48,558 bases of DNA from Hyphomicrobiales bacterium (GTDB lineage: Bacteria; Pseudomonadota; Alphaproteobacteria; Rhizobiales; CAJQND01): the NCBI GenBank assembly GCA_028285595.1, contig JANQOW010000161.1:1-48558 (forward strand), given 5' to 3'. A model generated the notes under the pieces. The model saw only the letters and a program-made list of their open reading frames with translations, did not search any database and had not been told where the DNA came from. A program made the position numbers and the translations under genes. This document shows positions 40,242 through 48,558 of this stretch, piece by piece; position 1 is the stretch's first letter, and each line of letters starts with the position of its first letter.

Positions 40242-41477
40242 TCACCGAATGGCTGTCAACCTGGCCATCAGGTCAGCCTTGTTTGCCGTAAAGCCGCCCG
40301 CCACCCACCAATCCTCCAGTGCCAGCAGTAAACGGCCCAACTCTTTTCCCTCTGCAATGCCTGCAGCCTGTAAGTCTTTCCCCCCAACTGGCAGTTTCGG
40401 CCTTTGCCAAGCCTGCGCATCGTCTAGAAGGGCAGCATATCCTGCATCATGTGCCGGCAGCCCGCTGGCGCTCCAATCGAGCAGGGTTCTATCGATAACA
40501 GCCTGACTGCCATGCCAATAGAGCAATGTTTGCCTTTCCGCATGCCGAAAAGCCGGCGAAAGCGGCGGCAGGTGCTCCAAGGCCTCCAGACGCTTCGTTT
40601 CGTCATTGCTGAGCACGAAGGCATTGCGCATATCCTCGGCTGTCTGATCTCCACTGAGGGCCCTCAAGCGGCGTATCGGATCAGGCACAAGGCCTTGAGC
40701 GCCTTCAATCGCCGCGAGCGCCTCGAACCGGGCAAGATCGAAGCGTCCGGCCAGAATAGCGTTCAGCACCTTGCGCTCATGCATCAATAAAAGGGTGGAG
40801 GCGGCTTTTGGCGCAGCAACAAGCTTGAGCATTTCCTGGCGGATGCGCTCGCGAGAGAGTTTTGCCAAGGTCGCCCTTGCGCTCACGCAGGCTCTGAGGG
40901 AACCCGTATCGGGGCTGCCTTCACCGTACCAGGCAAAGAACCTGAAAAAGCGAAGAATGCGCAAATGATCCTCCTCGATGCGCTCCGCCGGTGAACCCAC
41001 GAACCTGACCTGCCCGTGTTGCAAATCCTTCAGCCCATCCACGAAATCGAAAATCTCTCCATCCTGGTCGCAATAGAGCGCATTGATCGTGAAATCGCGG
41101 CGATGGGCATCGACCGACCAATCGTCGGTGAACGCGACCTTCGCGCGCCGGCCATCCGTCTCCACATCCATCCTCAGCGTGGTGACCTCAAAGGTTTTGC
41201 GGGCGTCCTTGGGGCCGGCCACCACCGTCACAGTGCCATGTTCCAGGCCGGTGGGGTGAACGGAAAGGCCCGCAGACTCTGTGAGCCGGATAATCTCCTG
41301 TGGGGCCAGATCTGTGGCCATATCGATATCATTGATCGGCTGGCCCAGCAGAGCATTGCGTACCGCACCCCCGGCGACCCGAGCTTCGCCGCCATCAGCC
41401 CGTAGAGCCGCGAACACGGCGCAAAGGGCTGGATCGCGCAACCACTCAGCATCTTTGAGGCTCGCAGGCTTAGACAT
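40242..41477 (-). CDS. cca: CCA tRNA nucleotidyltransferase
   Basis: The 411-residue protein adds or repairs the CCA end of tRNAs. The nucleotidyltransferase core is intact: RVAGGAVRNALLG, NDIDMATD with the two metal Asp, then DDWSVDAHRRDFTINALY and the RNA-binding RIEEDHLRILRFFRFFA. I set the start at ATG 41477 (MSKPASLKDAEW), overlapping the CoA pyrophosphatase gene by eight bases as in a coupled operon; an extended upstream frame would lie within that gene. It ends 24 bases before the CoxL-like gene start. Confidence 0.94.
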   Translation of the reverse strand: MSKPASLKDAEWLRDPALCAVFAALRADGGEARVAGGAVRNALLGQPINDIDMATDLAPQEIIRLTESAGLSVHPTGLEHGTVTVVAGPKDARKTFEVTTLRMDVETDGRRAKVAFTDDWSVDAHRRDFTINALYCDQDGEIFDFVDGLKDLQHGQVRFVGSPAERIEEDHLRILRFFRFFAWYGEGSPDTGSLRACVSARATLAKLSRERIRQEMLKLVAAPKAASTLLLMHERKVLNAILAGRFDLARFEALAAIEGAQGLVPDPIRRLRALSGDQTAEDMRNAFVLSNDETKRLEALEHLPPLSPAFRHAERQTLLYWHGSQAVIDRTLLDWSASGLPAHDAGYAALLDDAQAWQRPKLPVGGKDLQAAGIAEGKELGRLLLALEDWWVAGGFTANKADLMARLTAIR

Positions 41478-42168
41478 TCCGGACCGCATCGCCACCGGGC
41501 AGCGCACCGGGCGCATAAACCCGGTCATAAAAGTTGCGGATCATGCCGGCGGTGGCGCCCCAAATGTAATGCCGGTCGTAAGGCATGGCGTAGAACCAAC
41601 GCTTCTTGCCTTCCCATTCGCGCCCGTGGCGTTGGTGGTTCCCCGGATCCATCAAAAAACCAAGGGGCACCTCGAAAATCTCGGCCACTTCCCCGGCCTC
41701 CGGCTGCAATGAAAACCCCGTGCGCACCAGAGCCACAACCGGGCAAATCCGAAATCCGGTGCGTGTCTGATAGGTGTCCAAAAACCCGCACGTCTCGATG
41801 AATTGACTGGCCAATCCGGTTTCTTCCTGGGTTTCTCTCAAAGCCGCGCCCACGGGCCCGTCATCGCCGGCATCGATCTTGCCGCCCGGAAAGGCCACTT
41901 GGCCGGGATGGCTGGGCATATCGTCCGTGCGGCGGGTGAGCAGCACCGTGAGCCCATCCTCGCGCATCACCAGAGGCACCAAAACGGCCGCTGCTCTGGG
42001 GTTGGACACAGGATCGAATGTTGCGCCCAAATGCCGGTTCAGATCATCGTCCGAGCGCGGCGCAGGGATGCTCATGTCCCGCATTTCCTGAGGCACAGAA
42101 GGGTGCAGCCGCTGGGCGGCCAGGTCCTGAAATTCAGAGGCATTGAAGAGAAAGGACGGCGTGCTCAA
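41470..42168 (-). CDS. NUDIX hydrolase, CoA pyrophosphatase type
   Basis: The 232-residue protein has the Nudix box GGKIDAGDDGPVGAALRETQ continuing into EETGL (near 95-119), with all metal-binding Glu. Preceding VLVPLVMREDGLTVLLTRRT and following PLGFLMDPGNH and PYDRHYIWGATAGMIRN are typical of the CoA pyrophosphatase group (YeaB/NudL), which cut CoA into adenosine 3',5'-bisphosphate and 4'-phosphopantetheine. It overlaps DUF1285 by four bases upstream and cca by eight downstream, so DUF1285-nudix-cca is one operon, a conserved order in alphaproteobacteria. Confidence 0.92.
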   Translation of the reverse strand: MSTPSFLFNASEFQDLAAQRLHPSVPQEMRDMSIPAPRSDDDLNRHLGATFDPVSNPRAAAVLVPLVMREDGLTVLLTRRTDDMPSHPGQVAFPGGKIDAGDDGPVGAALRETQEETGLASQFIETCGFLDTYQTRTGFRICPVVALVRTGFSLQPEAGEVAEIFEVPLGFLMDPGNHQRHGREWEGKKRWFYAMPYDRHYIWGATAGMIRNFYDRVYAPGALPGGDAVRNV

Positions 42169-42737
42169 CGTTCAGCCCCAATCTCGTCTGCCAGGGCCAT
42201 GGGCCAGAATGTGCCGGCGCTCCAGATGCCGAACCAGTCCGCCCCGTCATGAGGCGCCACCACGCCAATCTCCACCAACTCATAAAAGATGGCTCGGTTC
42301 ACGAGGGCTTCCAGATTGCCGCGCACCAAAACATAAGGCTTTATGCCACCTTCGGCATCGGTTTGCTGAAAGCGAATTGGGTGCTCTGCGTTTACGGTGA
42401 CCTGCTCATCAAGATTGGTGCGCAGAAAGAGAGTCTGATTCGCGCCCGGGTCCTCAATGCGCATCTCAACGACCGTGAAGGGCGCATCGTCAACCGTGAT
42501 GCCATATTTCTCTTGGGGCGTGACCATATAGGTGCGCCCATCGTCATCTTTGCGCAAAATTGTTGAGAAGAGACGCACCATCCTTTCCCGCAGAATGGGA
42601 GAGCCTTGATAGAACCAACTTCCGTCTGCTGCGATCCGCATGTCCAAATCGCCGGTATAGTCGGGATTCCAATGGTCTACGGGCGGCAGTTTCCGCGCGG
42701 TTTTGGCCACATTTTCGAATTTGGAAAGTTCACCCAT
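42165..42737 (-). CDS. DUF1285 family protein
   Basis: The 190-residue protein matches DUF1285: PPVDHWNPDYTGDLDMRIAA, DGSWFYQGSPI, MVRLFSTILRKDDDG and TPQEKYGITVDDAPFTVVEM. The family folds as two lobes and has no known enzyme activity. I chose ATG 42737 (MGELSKFENVAK), which fits family length and has GGCGGA upstream. A longer frame up to 42890 would overlap the start of the divergent MoxR gene and is less likely, although it begins with a hydrophobic run. First gene of the operon with nudix and cca. Confidence 0.88.
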   Translation of the reverse strand: MGELSKFENVAKTARKLPPVDHWNPDYTGDLDMRIAADGSWFYQGSPILRERMVRLFSTILRKDDDGRTYMVTPQEKYGITVDDAPFTVVEMRIEDPGANQTLFLRTNLDEQVTVNAEHPIRFQQTDAEGGIKPYVLVRGNLEALVNRAIFYELVEIGVVAPHDGADWFGIWSAGTFWPMALADEIGAER

Positions 42738-42867
42738 AGGCAAATCCGCCACACTCCTGTCATCGTTTAATGGTGCACAGGACGGCGACGGCCTCAAGCT
42801 ATCGTGATGGATTTGAATATCCATCGGCAATTTCTGCGCTTTCACATCAGCGATTGGTGCAACTATA

Positions 42868-43887
42868 ATGGCCAGCATGCAGACCATCAATGAAGCCCCC
42901 GATCAGATTGACCAGGAAATCGTCAAAACGATCGAAAAGACGGGTGAACAACTTGGCCAGGTGCGCGATGCCATCAGCCAAGTGATTTTTGGACAACAAA
43001 ACGTGGTGGATCTGTCCACCACAACCATCCTCACGGGCGGCCATGCCTTGTTGGTGGGTTTGCCGGGCTTGGCCAAGACCAAGCTGGTGGAAACCATCGG
43101 CACGGTTTTGGGGCTCTCCGAAAAACGGGTCCAGTTTACCCCGGACCTGATGCCGGCCGATATTATCGGCTCAGAGGTTCTGGAAGAGAGCAAATCGGGC
43201 AAGCGCTCGTTCCGCTTTATTGAGGGACCGGTGTTTTGCCAGCTTCTCATGGCCGACGAGATCAACCGTGCCAGCCCGCGGACCCAGTCAGCCCTGCTGC
43301 AGGCGATGCAGGAACACCATGTGACGGTCGCCGGCCAGCGCTACGACCTTCCTAAGCCGTTCCACGTTCTGGCCACCCAGAACCCGCTGGAGCAGGAAGG
43401 GACCTATCCCTTGCCGGAAGCCCAGTTGGACCGTTTCGTGATGCAAATCGATGTGCCTTATCCGGATCTGGACTCTGAACGCAAAGTGCTGTTCGCCACC
43501 ACCGGGACAGAAGACGCAAAGCCCACCCAGGTCATGAGCGCAGACGACCTCATGGCTGCTCAGAGAGTGATCCGCCACATCCCCGTTGGTGAAAAGGTTG
43601 TGGACGCGGTTCTGAAACTGGTCAGGGCCGCCCGTCCGATTGCCGACGCCAGTGAGTTCGTTCGCGAGAACGTGGCTTGGGGTCCAGGCCCGCGCGCCAG
43701 CCAGGCCCTGATGCTGGGCATCCGTGCCCGGGCCCTGATGGATGGCCGGTTTGCGCCTTCCATAGACGATGTGGTTGCATTGGCCGGACCCGTTCTGCAC
43801 CACCGCATGGCGCTGACCTTTGCCGCACGCGCGGACGGCATCACTCTGGATGATGTCATCGGGCGGCTCACATCGGATCTGGTGTAG
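42868..43887 (+). CDS. MoxR family AAA+ ATPase
   Basis: The 339-residue AAA+ ATPase has Walker A as GLPGLAKTKLVE (near 65), Walker B as LLMADEINRASPRTQ (near 130) and sensor 1 in FHVLATQNPLEQEGTYPLPE, followed by AQLDRFVM. MoxR ATPases work as chaperones that activate or assemble protein complexes with partner VWA or DUF58 proteins. It leads a four-gene operon with DUF58, BatA/DUF4159 and a large membrane protein. ATG 42868 is used; ATG 42877 is close behind. Confidence 0.95.
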   Translation: MASMQTINEAPDQIDQEIVKTIEKTGEQLGQVRDAISQVIFGQQNVVDLSTTTILTGGHALLVGLPGLAKTKLVETIGTVLGLSEKRVQFTPDLMPADIIGSEVLEESKSGKRSFRFIEGPVFCQLLMADEINRASPRTQSALLQAMQEHHVTVAGQRYDLPKPFHVLATQNPLEQEGTYPLPEAQLDRFVMQIDVPYPDLDSERKVLFATTGTEDAKPTQVMSADDLMAAQRVIRHIPVGEKVVDAVLKLVRAARPIADASEFVRENVAWGPGPRASQALMLGIRARALMDGRFAPSIDDVVALAGPVLHHRMALTFAARADGITLDDVIGRLTSDLV

Positions 43888-43896
43888 GGCGCCAGA

Positions 43897-44838
43897 ATGG
43901 CGATAGGCACGTTCGGACAGGGCAAGAAGCCCCAACATGGCCGGGCTGAGACCGCTCGCGAGGCTGCGGAGCGGATCTCTTCGGCCTTTCCGGCGTTGCT
44001 TGTTGAAGCTGAACGGATTGCCCAGACCGTTGCTCACGGTATTCATGGCCGCCGCCGCGCGGGCACAGGGGAGACGTTCTGGCAATATAAGCAGTATCGC
44101 TTTGGTGACAGCGCCTCCACGATCGATTGGCGGCGGTCGGCCCGGTCTGATGAAGTGTTCGTGCGGGAAAACGAATGGGAGGCCGCCAACACCGTTTGGC
44201 TCTGGACCAACGTTGGCGCCTCAATGGCCTTCAAGTCCCATCTATCGGAGATTTCAAAGAAAGAACGGGCGATCCTGATCACGCTGGCGCTCTCAAACCT
44301 TCTTCTGCAGGCCGGCGAACGGGTCGGCATGATGGGCCTGGCTCAGCCGCCCTCGCACCATTTGGCGGCGATGCGGCGCTTTGCGCATTATCTGACAGAC
44401 GAGAACGCCGATTCCGCCGAACTGCCGCCGTCCGTGCGCATTCCGCGCTTTTCAACGATTGTCCTGGTCGGTGATTTCTTGCAGCCCATGGAAGAGATCA
44501 ACCAGAGATTTGGCGAGTTGGCAGGCCGCGACATTCAAGGCCATATCGTCCAGGTTCTCGATCCTGCCGAAGAAACCTTGCCCTATGAGGGCCGCAAAGA
44601 GTTTGCTGAAATCGCCGGGCCCCTGAAGCTGACGATCGGCAAAGTGGAAGGTCTACGCGGCGAGTATCATGAGAAGGTTGAATCGCATCGGCGCGAACTC
44701 AGCCATTTGTGCCGCCGTTTGGGCTGGACGTTTGGCGTTCATCACACCGATGCGTCGCCACACCAAGCGCTGCTAAGCCTTTATGGCCGACTTTCTGGCG
44801 ACTTCGCCACGGGTCGAGCCGCTGTGGCGGGTGGGTGA
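43897..44838 (+). CDS. DUF58 domain-containing protein
   Basis: The 313-residue protein has the DUF58 core: GETFWQYKQYRFGDSASTID, WRRSARSDEVFVRENEWE and a VWA-like fold with FSTIVLVGDFLQPMEE. DUF58 proteins are regular partners of MoxR ATPases. No membrane segment is obvious, so it is probably cytoplasmic. It begins nine bases after moxR and ends four bases before the next ATG, confirming the operon. Confidence 0.92.
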   Translation: MAIGTFGQGKKPQHGRAETAREAAERISSAFPALLVEAERIAQTVAHGIHGRRRAGTGETFWQYKQYRFGDSASTIDWRRSARSDEVFVRENEWEAANTVWLWTNVGASMAFKSHLSEISKKERAILITLALSNLLLQAGERVGMMGLAQPPSHHLAAMRRFAHYLTDENADSAELPPSVRIPRFSTIVLVGDFLQPMEEINQRFGELAGRDIQGHIVQVLDPAEETLPYEGRKEFAEIAGPLKLTIGKVEGLRGEYHEKVESHRRELSHLCRRLGWTFGVHHTDASPHQALLSLYGRLSGDFATGRAAVAGG

Positions 44839-44842
44839 GAGC

Positions 44843-47659
44843 ATGTGGCAGGTGGGCTCCATCGCATTTCTGAACCCCTGGGCCTTGGCGGCGCTCATCG
44901 CGCTGCCCATCATTTGGTGGCTCTTAAGGTTTACCCCGCCACGCCCAGACCGCATCGATTTTCCGCCCTTCCGCTTCCTGTTGGAACTGGTCTCCCGCGA
45001 GGAGACGCCGCATAAGACGCCGTGGTGGCTGATCGCATTGCGGCTCTTGGCAGCCGGTCTATTGATCGTTGCCCTGGCCCAGCCGGTGCTGAACAAAACG
45101 CTCCCGATTACGGCGGGCACCGGTCCGATGCTGGTCATTGTGGATGATGGTTGGGCCTCTGCGAAAGACTGGCAGCGCCGCATGGGCGTATTGCAGGAGA
45201 TTGTGGACTCTGCGGAGCAGAGCGGCCGCCTCATCTCAATCCAGACCACGGCGCCGCGCAGCGCGCCGCGACCGATTGAGCCTCAGCGGGCCCGCGATGT
45301 GTCTGCTCTTGCCTCTGCCTTGCAGCCTCAACCGCTCACGCCGGACCGGGCCACGCTTGGCGCGCTGCTAACACCGGCGCTGCAGGAGGCCAGCGGTTTG
45401 CAAGTCACCTGGCTCTCAGACGGCCTGGACTATGGTTCGGCCCGCGCCTTTGCTGACACCCTTGAAGATTTGGGCTCAGGTGCCGACGTGAGCGTGCTCG
45501 CCCCACCACCCGTGGAAGTGTCCCACGTCATGGATGCGGTCACGCTGGAAGAAGGCAATTTGACCGTTTCCGTAAAGCGGGCAGATACGGTCGGGACCGC
45601 AAGTGGCGCGATAAACGCCGTTGCGCTCAACGGCCGGGTCCTGGGCACTGTTTCCTACCAGTTTGAGAATGACGCGGCTGAAGCAAAAGCCACGTTGGAA
45701 CTCCCCGTGGCCCTGCGCAACGAAGTGTCCCGGCTGTACATCTCAGAGGCTCGCTCCGCTGGCTCGGTCTTTTTGCTGGACGATAGCTGGCGCCGCAAGT
45801 CCGTGGGCCTGGTGTCGGGCGCGAGCCTCTATTTCGCACAGCCCTTGCTCTCGCCGCTCTATTATGTGTCCCGTGCGCTGGAGCCGTTCACCGAGCTCAA
45901 ACGCGCGCCGATTGACGAGGGTGACAGCGGCATCAAGGCGTTGATCGATGGCGGCCTGTCCCTGCTGGTTCTGGCAGATGTAGGACAATTGCAGGAAAGC
46001 GACCGGATCGCCGTTGAAAGCTGGGTCGATAATGGCGGCACTCTGGTGCGTTTTGCCGGTCCGCGCCTGGCCGCGCGTCAGGATGAGCTTGTTCCGGTGA
46101 AACTGCGCCGTGGCGGCCGTGCCCTGAGTGGCGCATTGTCCTGGGCTTCTCCGCAGCCGCTCAGCCCGTTTGATGAGCAAAGTCCGTTCTATGGCTTGGA
46201 TGTGCCGGAGGACGTGACCGTGGTGCGCCAGGTTCTCGCCGAACCTGACAGTGCCCTTAACGAAAAAACCTGGGCCAGGTTGGGCGATAACACGCCCCTG
46301 GTCACCGCCACTCAGATGGGGTCGGGCACGGTGGTCCTGTTCCATGTGACCGCGAGCCCCGAATGGTCCAACCTGCCCTTGTCGGGCCTGTTTGTGGATA
46401 TGCTCAGACGCTTGGTTGCCCGCTCGCAGGGCGTTTCGGGTCAGAGCCAACAAGCTGATTTCAATGCAACCGGGGCGTTTGCGCCTGTGCGCGTGTTGAA
46501 CGGCGCCGGTGAGCTGGCATCTCCGCCCGCAGACGCTGCGCCCGTGCCGGCGACAGAGATCCGTGAAGCTAAGCCGGCGCCTGAGCATCTGCCGGGCCTC
46601 TACCGCCGGGGTGGGCAGACCCATGCCATCAATCTGGCCGGCTCAGGGTTGGAGTTTTCCGCGCTCGGTTCCCTGCCGTCCGGTGTCGCCAGGGCCGGTT
46701 ATGCGAAGACCCCTGCTTTCTCTCTCAAACCCTGGTTGCTGACGGCGGCCTTTATCTTGCTGCTCGTGGATGCTCTGGCCAGTCTGTGGCTGGCCGGACG
46801 CCTGGCGCGCCGCGGCGGTCTGGTGGGCACGGCCTCTGTTGCTTTGCTGCTTATCGCCGGTGGGTTGGCGAACACCCCAGCGGTGGCGCAACAAGCCGAT
46901 GGCGGCATTAGCGTGGCCGATCGGTTCGCGATGCAGGCCACGCTGCAAACCAGGCTGGCATTTGTCATCACCGGCAACGCCGACATGGATGAGGTGAGCC
47001 GCACCGGGCTTTACGGCCTGTCCGATTATATCCGCCGCAAAACCTCCCTGGAACCGGAAGCGCCGGTTGGCGTGGACATCGAGAAGGACGAAATTGTTCT
47101 CTTCCCGCTGCTCTATTGGCCGGTTGACCGCAATGCCCAGGCGCCGTCCCAAGCCGGTCAGGCGAAAATCGCAGCGTTCTTAAAGAGCGGCGGCACCATC
47201 TTCTTTGACACGCGCGACCATCAGGATGCGCTGGCCGGCGTCACCAGCGACAGCCCCGCCCGACAGGCTTTGCGGCGCATTCTGGCGGGCCTCGACATTC
47301 CGCCCCTGGAAACGGTGCCGCCTGACCACGTGCTGACAAAGGCGTTCTATCTGCTCAACCGCTTCCCGGGCCGCTGGGCGGGCGGCAAACTGTGGGTGGA
47401 AGCGACCGACCGTGCCGGCACCGGCACCACGTCCAACACCGACGGTGTTTCCTCGGTGATCATCGGATCAAACGATTACGCGGCCGCCTGGGCCACCGAC
47501 CCGACGGGGCGGGCGCTCTACCCCACCGTGCCGGGCGGCCAGCGCCAACGTGAATTTGCATTCCGCACCGGCGTGAACATCGTGATGTACTCGCTCACCG
47601 GCAACTACAAAGCCGACCAGGTGCACGTCCCATCAATTCTTGAGCGCATAGGCCAGTGA
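44843..47659 (+). CDS. BatA-like membrane protein with DUF4159 domain
   Basis: The 938-residue protein opens with a BatA-type N-terminus (FLNPWALAALIALPIIWWLL) and a second helix near 65-85. The central part is a long VWA/glutamine-amidotransferase-like region (MLVIVDDGWASAKDW, then SLLVLADVGQLQESDR near 380-400). Two further membrane helices occur near 620-690. The C-terminal DUF4159 domain follows: ADRFAMQATLQTRLAFVITG, LYGLSDYIRRKTSLEP, FPLLYWPVD and GGTIFFDTRDHQDA. The start is ATG 44843, four bases after the DUF58 stop; an upstream in-frame ATG at 44783 would overlap DUF58. The role is likely cell-envelope maintenance; it is not established. Confidence 0.9.
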   Translation: MWQVGSIAFLNPWALAALIALPIIWWLLRFTPPRPDRIDFPPFRFLLELVSREETPHKTPWWLIALRLLAAGLLIVALAQPVLNKTLPITAGTGPMLVIVDDGWASAKDWQRRMGVLQEIVDSAEQSGRLISIQTTAPRSAPRPIEPQRARDVSALASALQPQPLTPDRATLGALLTPALQEASGLQVTWLSDGLDYGSARAFADTLEDLGSGADVSVLAPPPVEVSHVMDAVTLEEGNLTVSVKRADTVGTASGAINAVALNGRVLGTVSYQFENDAAEAKATLELPVALRNEVSRLYISEARSAGSVFLLDDSWRRKSVGLVSGASLYFAQPLLSPLYYVSRALEPFTELKRAPIDEGDSGIKALIDGGLSLLVLADVGQLQESDRIAVESWVDNGGTLVRFAGPRLAARQDELVPVKLRRGGRALSGALSWASPQPLSPFDEQSPFYGLDVPEDVTVVRQVLAEPDSALNEKTWARLGDNTPLVTATQMGSGTVVLFHVTASPEWSNLPLSGLFVDMLRRLVARSQGVSGQSQQADFNATGAFAPVRVLNGAGELASPPADAAPVPATEIREAKPAPEHLPGLYRRGGQTHAINLAGSGLEFSALGSLPSGVARAGYAKTPAFSLKPWLLTAAFILLLVDALASLWLAGRLARRGGLVGTASVALLLIAGGLANTPAVAQQADGGISVADRFAMQATLQTRLAFVITGNADMDEVSRTGLYGLSDYIRRKTSLEPEAPVGVDIEKDEIVLFPLLYWPVDRNAQAPSQAGQAKIAAFLKSGGTIFFDTRDHQDALAGVTSDSPARQALRRILAGLDIPPLETVPPDHVLTKAFYLLNRFPGRWAGGKLWVEATDRAGTGTTSNTDGVSSVIIGSNDYAAAWATDPTGRALYPTVPGGQRQREFAFRTGVNIVMYSLTGNYKADQVHVPSILERIGQ

Positions 47660-47660
47660 G

Positions 47661-48558
47661 ATGAATCTATCATTGGAACTCTCGCCCATACTTCCGATTG
47701 AAGCCCTAACCATTCTGGGTCTGGCTGCCTTGGCCATCATGGTGCTGGGCATTGTCAAACGGGCCCGCGGGGCCTGGCTCCGGCTGTTGGCGACAGCAGC
47801 CGTGTTCCTGGCGCTGCTCAACCCGATCGCGCGCGATGAGGTGCGCACGGTGCTGCCTGATGTGGCCGTGGTGGTCACTGACCTCAGCCAAAGCCAGACA
47901 ATAGATGGCCGCAGCGAGCGGGCCGTCGAAACCGGGCGCCAGCTTAAAGAAGATCTCAAAACAGCCAAGGATCTTGAGGTCAAATACGTCACCGTGCGCC
48001 CCGATCCGGTGCCCAATGATGAAGGCACGCAGCTCTTCAAAGCGCTGAACGAAGCGCTTTCAGATGTGCCGCCGGAACGCTTTGCGGGCGCTGTTCTCAT
48101 CACTGATGGCCAGGTGCACGATGTGCCCGAAAGCCTCAATTCTCAAGGGTATGACGGGCCCGTCCAGGCGCTCATCACGGGGCGCAAGGGCGAACGCGAT
48201 CGCCGCATTGTGGTGGAAGAGGCGCCGAAGTTCGGGATTGTCGGACAACGCTACACCGTGAAGTTCCGGGTTGAAGACCACAATCTGCCGCCGGGCAGCG
48301 CAGAAGTCACCTTAAGCCGGGGCGGTCAGGAGACCGAACGCTTGCGCGTCCCGGTGGGCCGCAGCGTGGAGGTGGAAATCACCATCGACCATGGCGGCCC
48401 CAACATCACGGAGCTGGCCGTTGCGCCGGTGGACGGCGAACTGACAGCCATCAACAACCGCGTCGTCGTCCTGACGGACGGTGTGCGCGACCGGCTGCGT
48501 GTCCTTCTGGTGTCCGGTGAACCCCATGCCGGCGAGCGCACCTGGCGCAATCTTCTGA
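47661..48558 (+). CDS. Large membrane protein of MoxR operon, truncated by window
   Basis: The gene starts at ATG 47661, directly after the DUF4159 stop, with GTGAG in front, and stays open through the last base; the terminal TGA at 48556-48558 is not in frame. The visible 299 residues begin with hydrophobic LTILGLAALAIMVLGIV and a second helix WLRLLATAAVFLALLNP, then a VWA-like region (VAVVVTDLSQSQTIDG, GAVLITDGQVHDVP) and an extended beta-rich part. MoxR operons of this type usually end with a membrane protein of about 700 residues that has a glutamine amidotransferase-like C-terminal domain; VLLVSGEPHAGERTWRNLL near the window end fits its beginning. Confidence 0.88.
   Translation, partial: MNLSLELSPILPIEALTILGLAALAIMVLGIVKRARGAWLRLLATAAVFLALLNPIARDEVRTVLPDVAVVVTDLSQSQTIDGRSERAVETGRQLKEDLKTAKDLEVKYVTVRPDPVPNDEGTQLFKALNEALSDVPPERFAGAVLITDGQVHDVPESLNSQGYDGPVQALITGRKGERDRRIVVEEAPKFGIVGQRYTVKFRVEDHNLPPGSAEVTLSRGGQETERLRVPVGRSVEVEITIDHGGPNITELAVAPVDGELTAINNRVVVLTDGVRDRLRVLLVSGEPHAGERTWRNLL

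Noticed and set aside
1..48558. CRISPR arrays, rRNA, phage or transposase genes
   Set aside because: No regularly spaced direct repeats, rRNA signatures or transposase/integrase motifs were seen on either strand.

Overview
The window is GC-rich, densely packed bacterial chromosome, most likely from an alphaproteobacterium. Pointers are the alphaproteobacterial form of SerC directly upstream of serA, families typical of that class (DUF2852, DUF1285, a MoxR/DUF58/BatA-DUF4159 operon), and a protocatechuate dioxygenase pair. I cannot fix the genus. There is no rRNA, CRISPR array, transposase, integrase or phage gene. Two tRNA genes are present.

Layout. 1-360: intergenic, with copies of a palindromic dispersed repeat; a further copy lies at 3209-3307. 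361-5231: YghU-type glutathione transferase, class III aminotransferase plus HIT protein, DUF2852 protein, a TetR regulator and a HAD phosphatase. The TetR gene and the DUF2852 gene each carry a matching palindrome at their start. 5268-8237: a ~990-residue fusion of a SerC-like aminotransferase with a SerA-like dehydrogenase, followed on the same strand by the HAD phosphatase gene. 8556-11825: siroheme synthase, persulfide dioxygenase-like enzyme and sterol-desaturase-like membrane protein. 11850-13206: pcaHG. 13348-15039: MscS-like membrane protein. 15101-15437: divergent tRNA-Pro and tRNA-Gln. 15499-21094: a looser, partly AT-richer stretch with an MFS transporter lacking a normal start codon, small secreted proteins, a damaged VPLPA-CTERM gene, a DUF4034 protein and a DddP-like M24 protein. 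21492-24338: leader hairpin and serC-serA. 24347-27730: CHASE2 adenylate cyclase and ferrochelatase. 27736-31064: upp, urc1 and urc4, matching the URC uracil-degradation route. 31169-36551: L,D-transpeptidase, moaD, pgsA, uvrC and an AIM24 protein. 36670-40217: TPR/oxygenase-like protein and a lone CoxL-like molybdenum hydroxylase subunit. 40242-42737: CCA-adding enzyme, CoA pyrophosphatase and DUF1285 protein. 42868 to the end: MoxR, DUF58, BatA/DUF4159 and a truncated large membrane protein.

The most interesting items are three. First, the SerC-SerA-like fusion sits next to a phosphatase although the ordinary serC-serA operon lies 13 kb away, so this may be a parallel dehydrogenase/aminotransferase/phosphatase route for another substrate. 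Second, the URC uracil catabolic cluster. Third, the DddP-like gene in the accessory-looking stretch. All functions are read from motifs and remembered family patterns; no database search was run.
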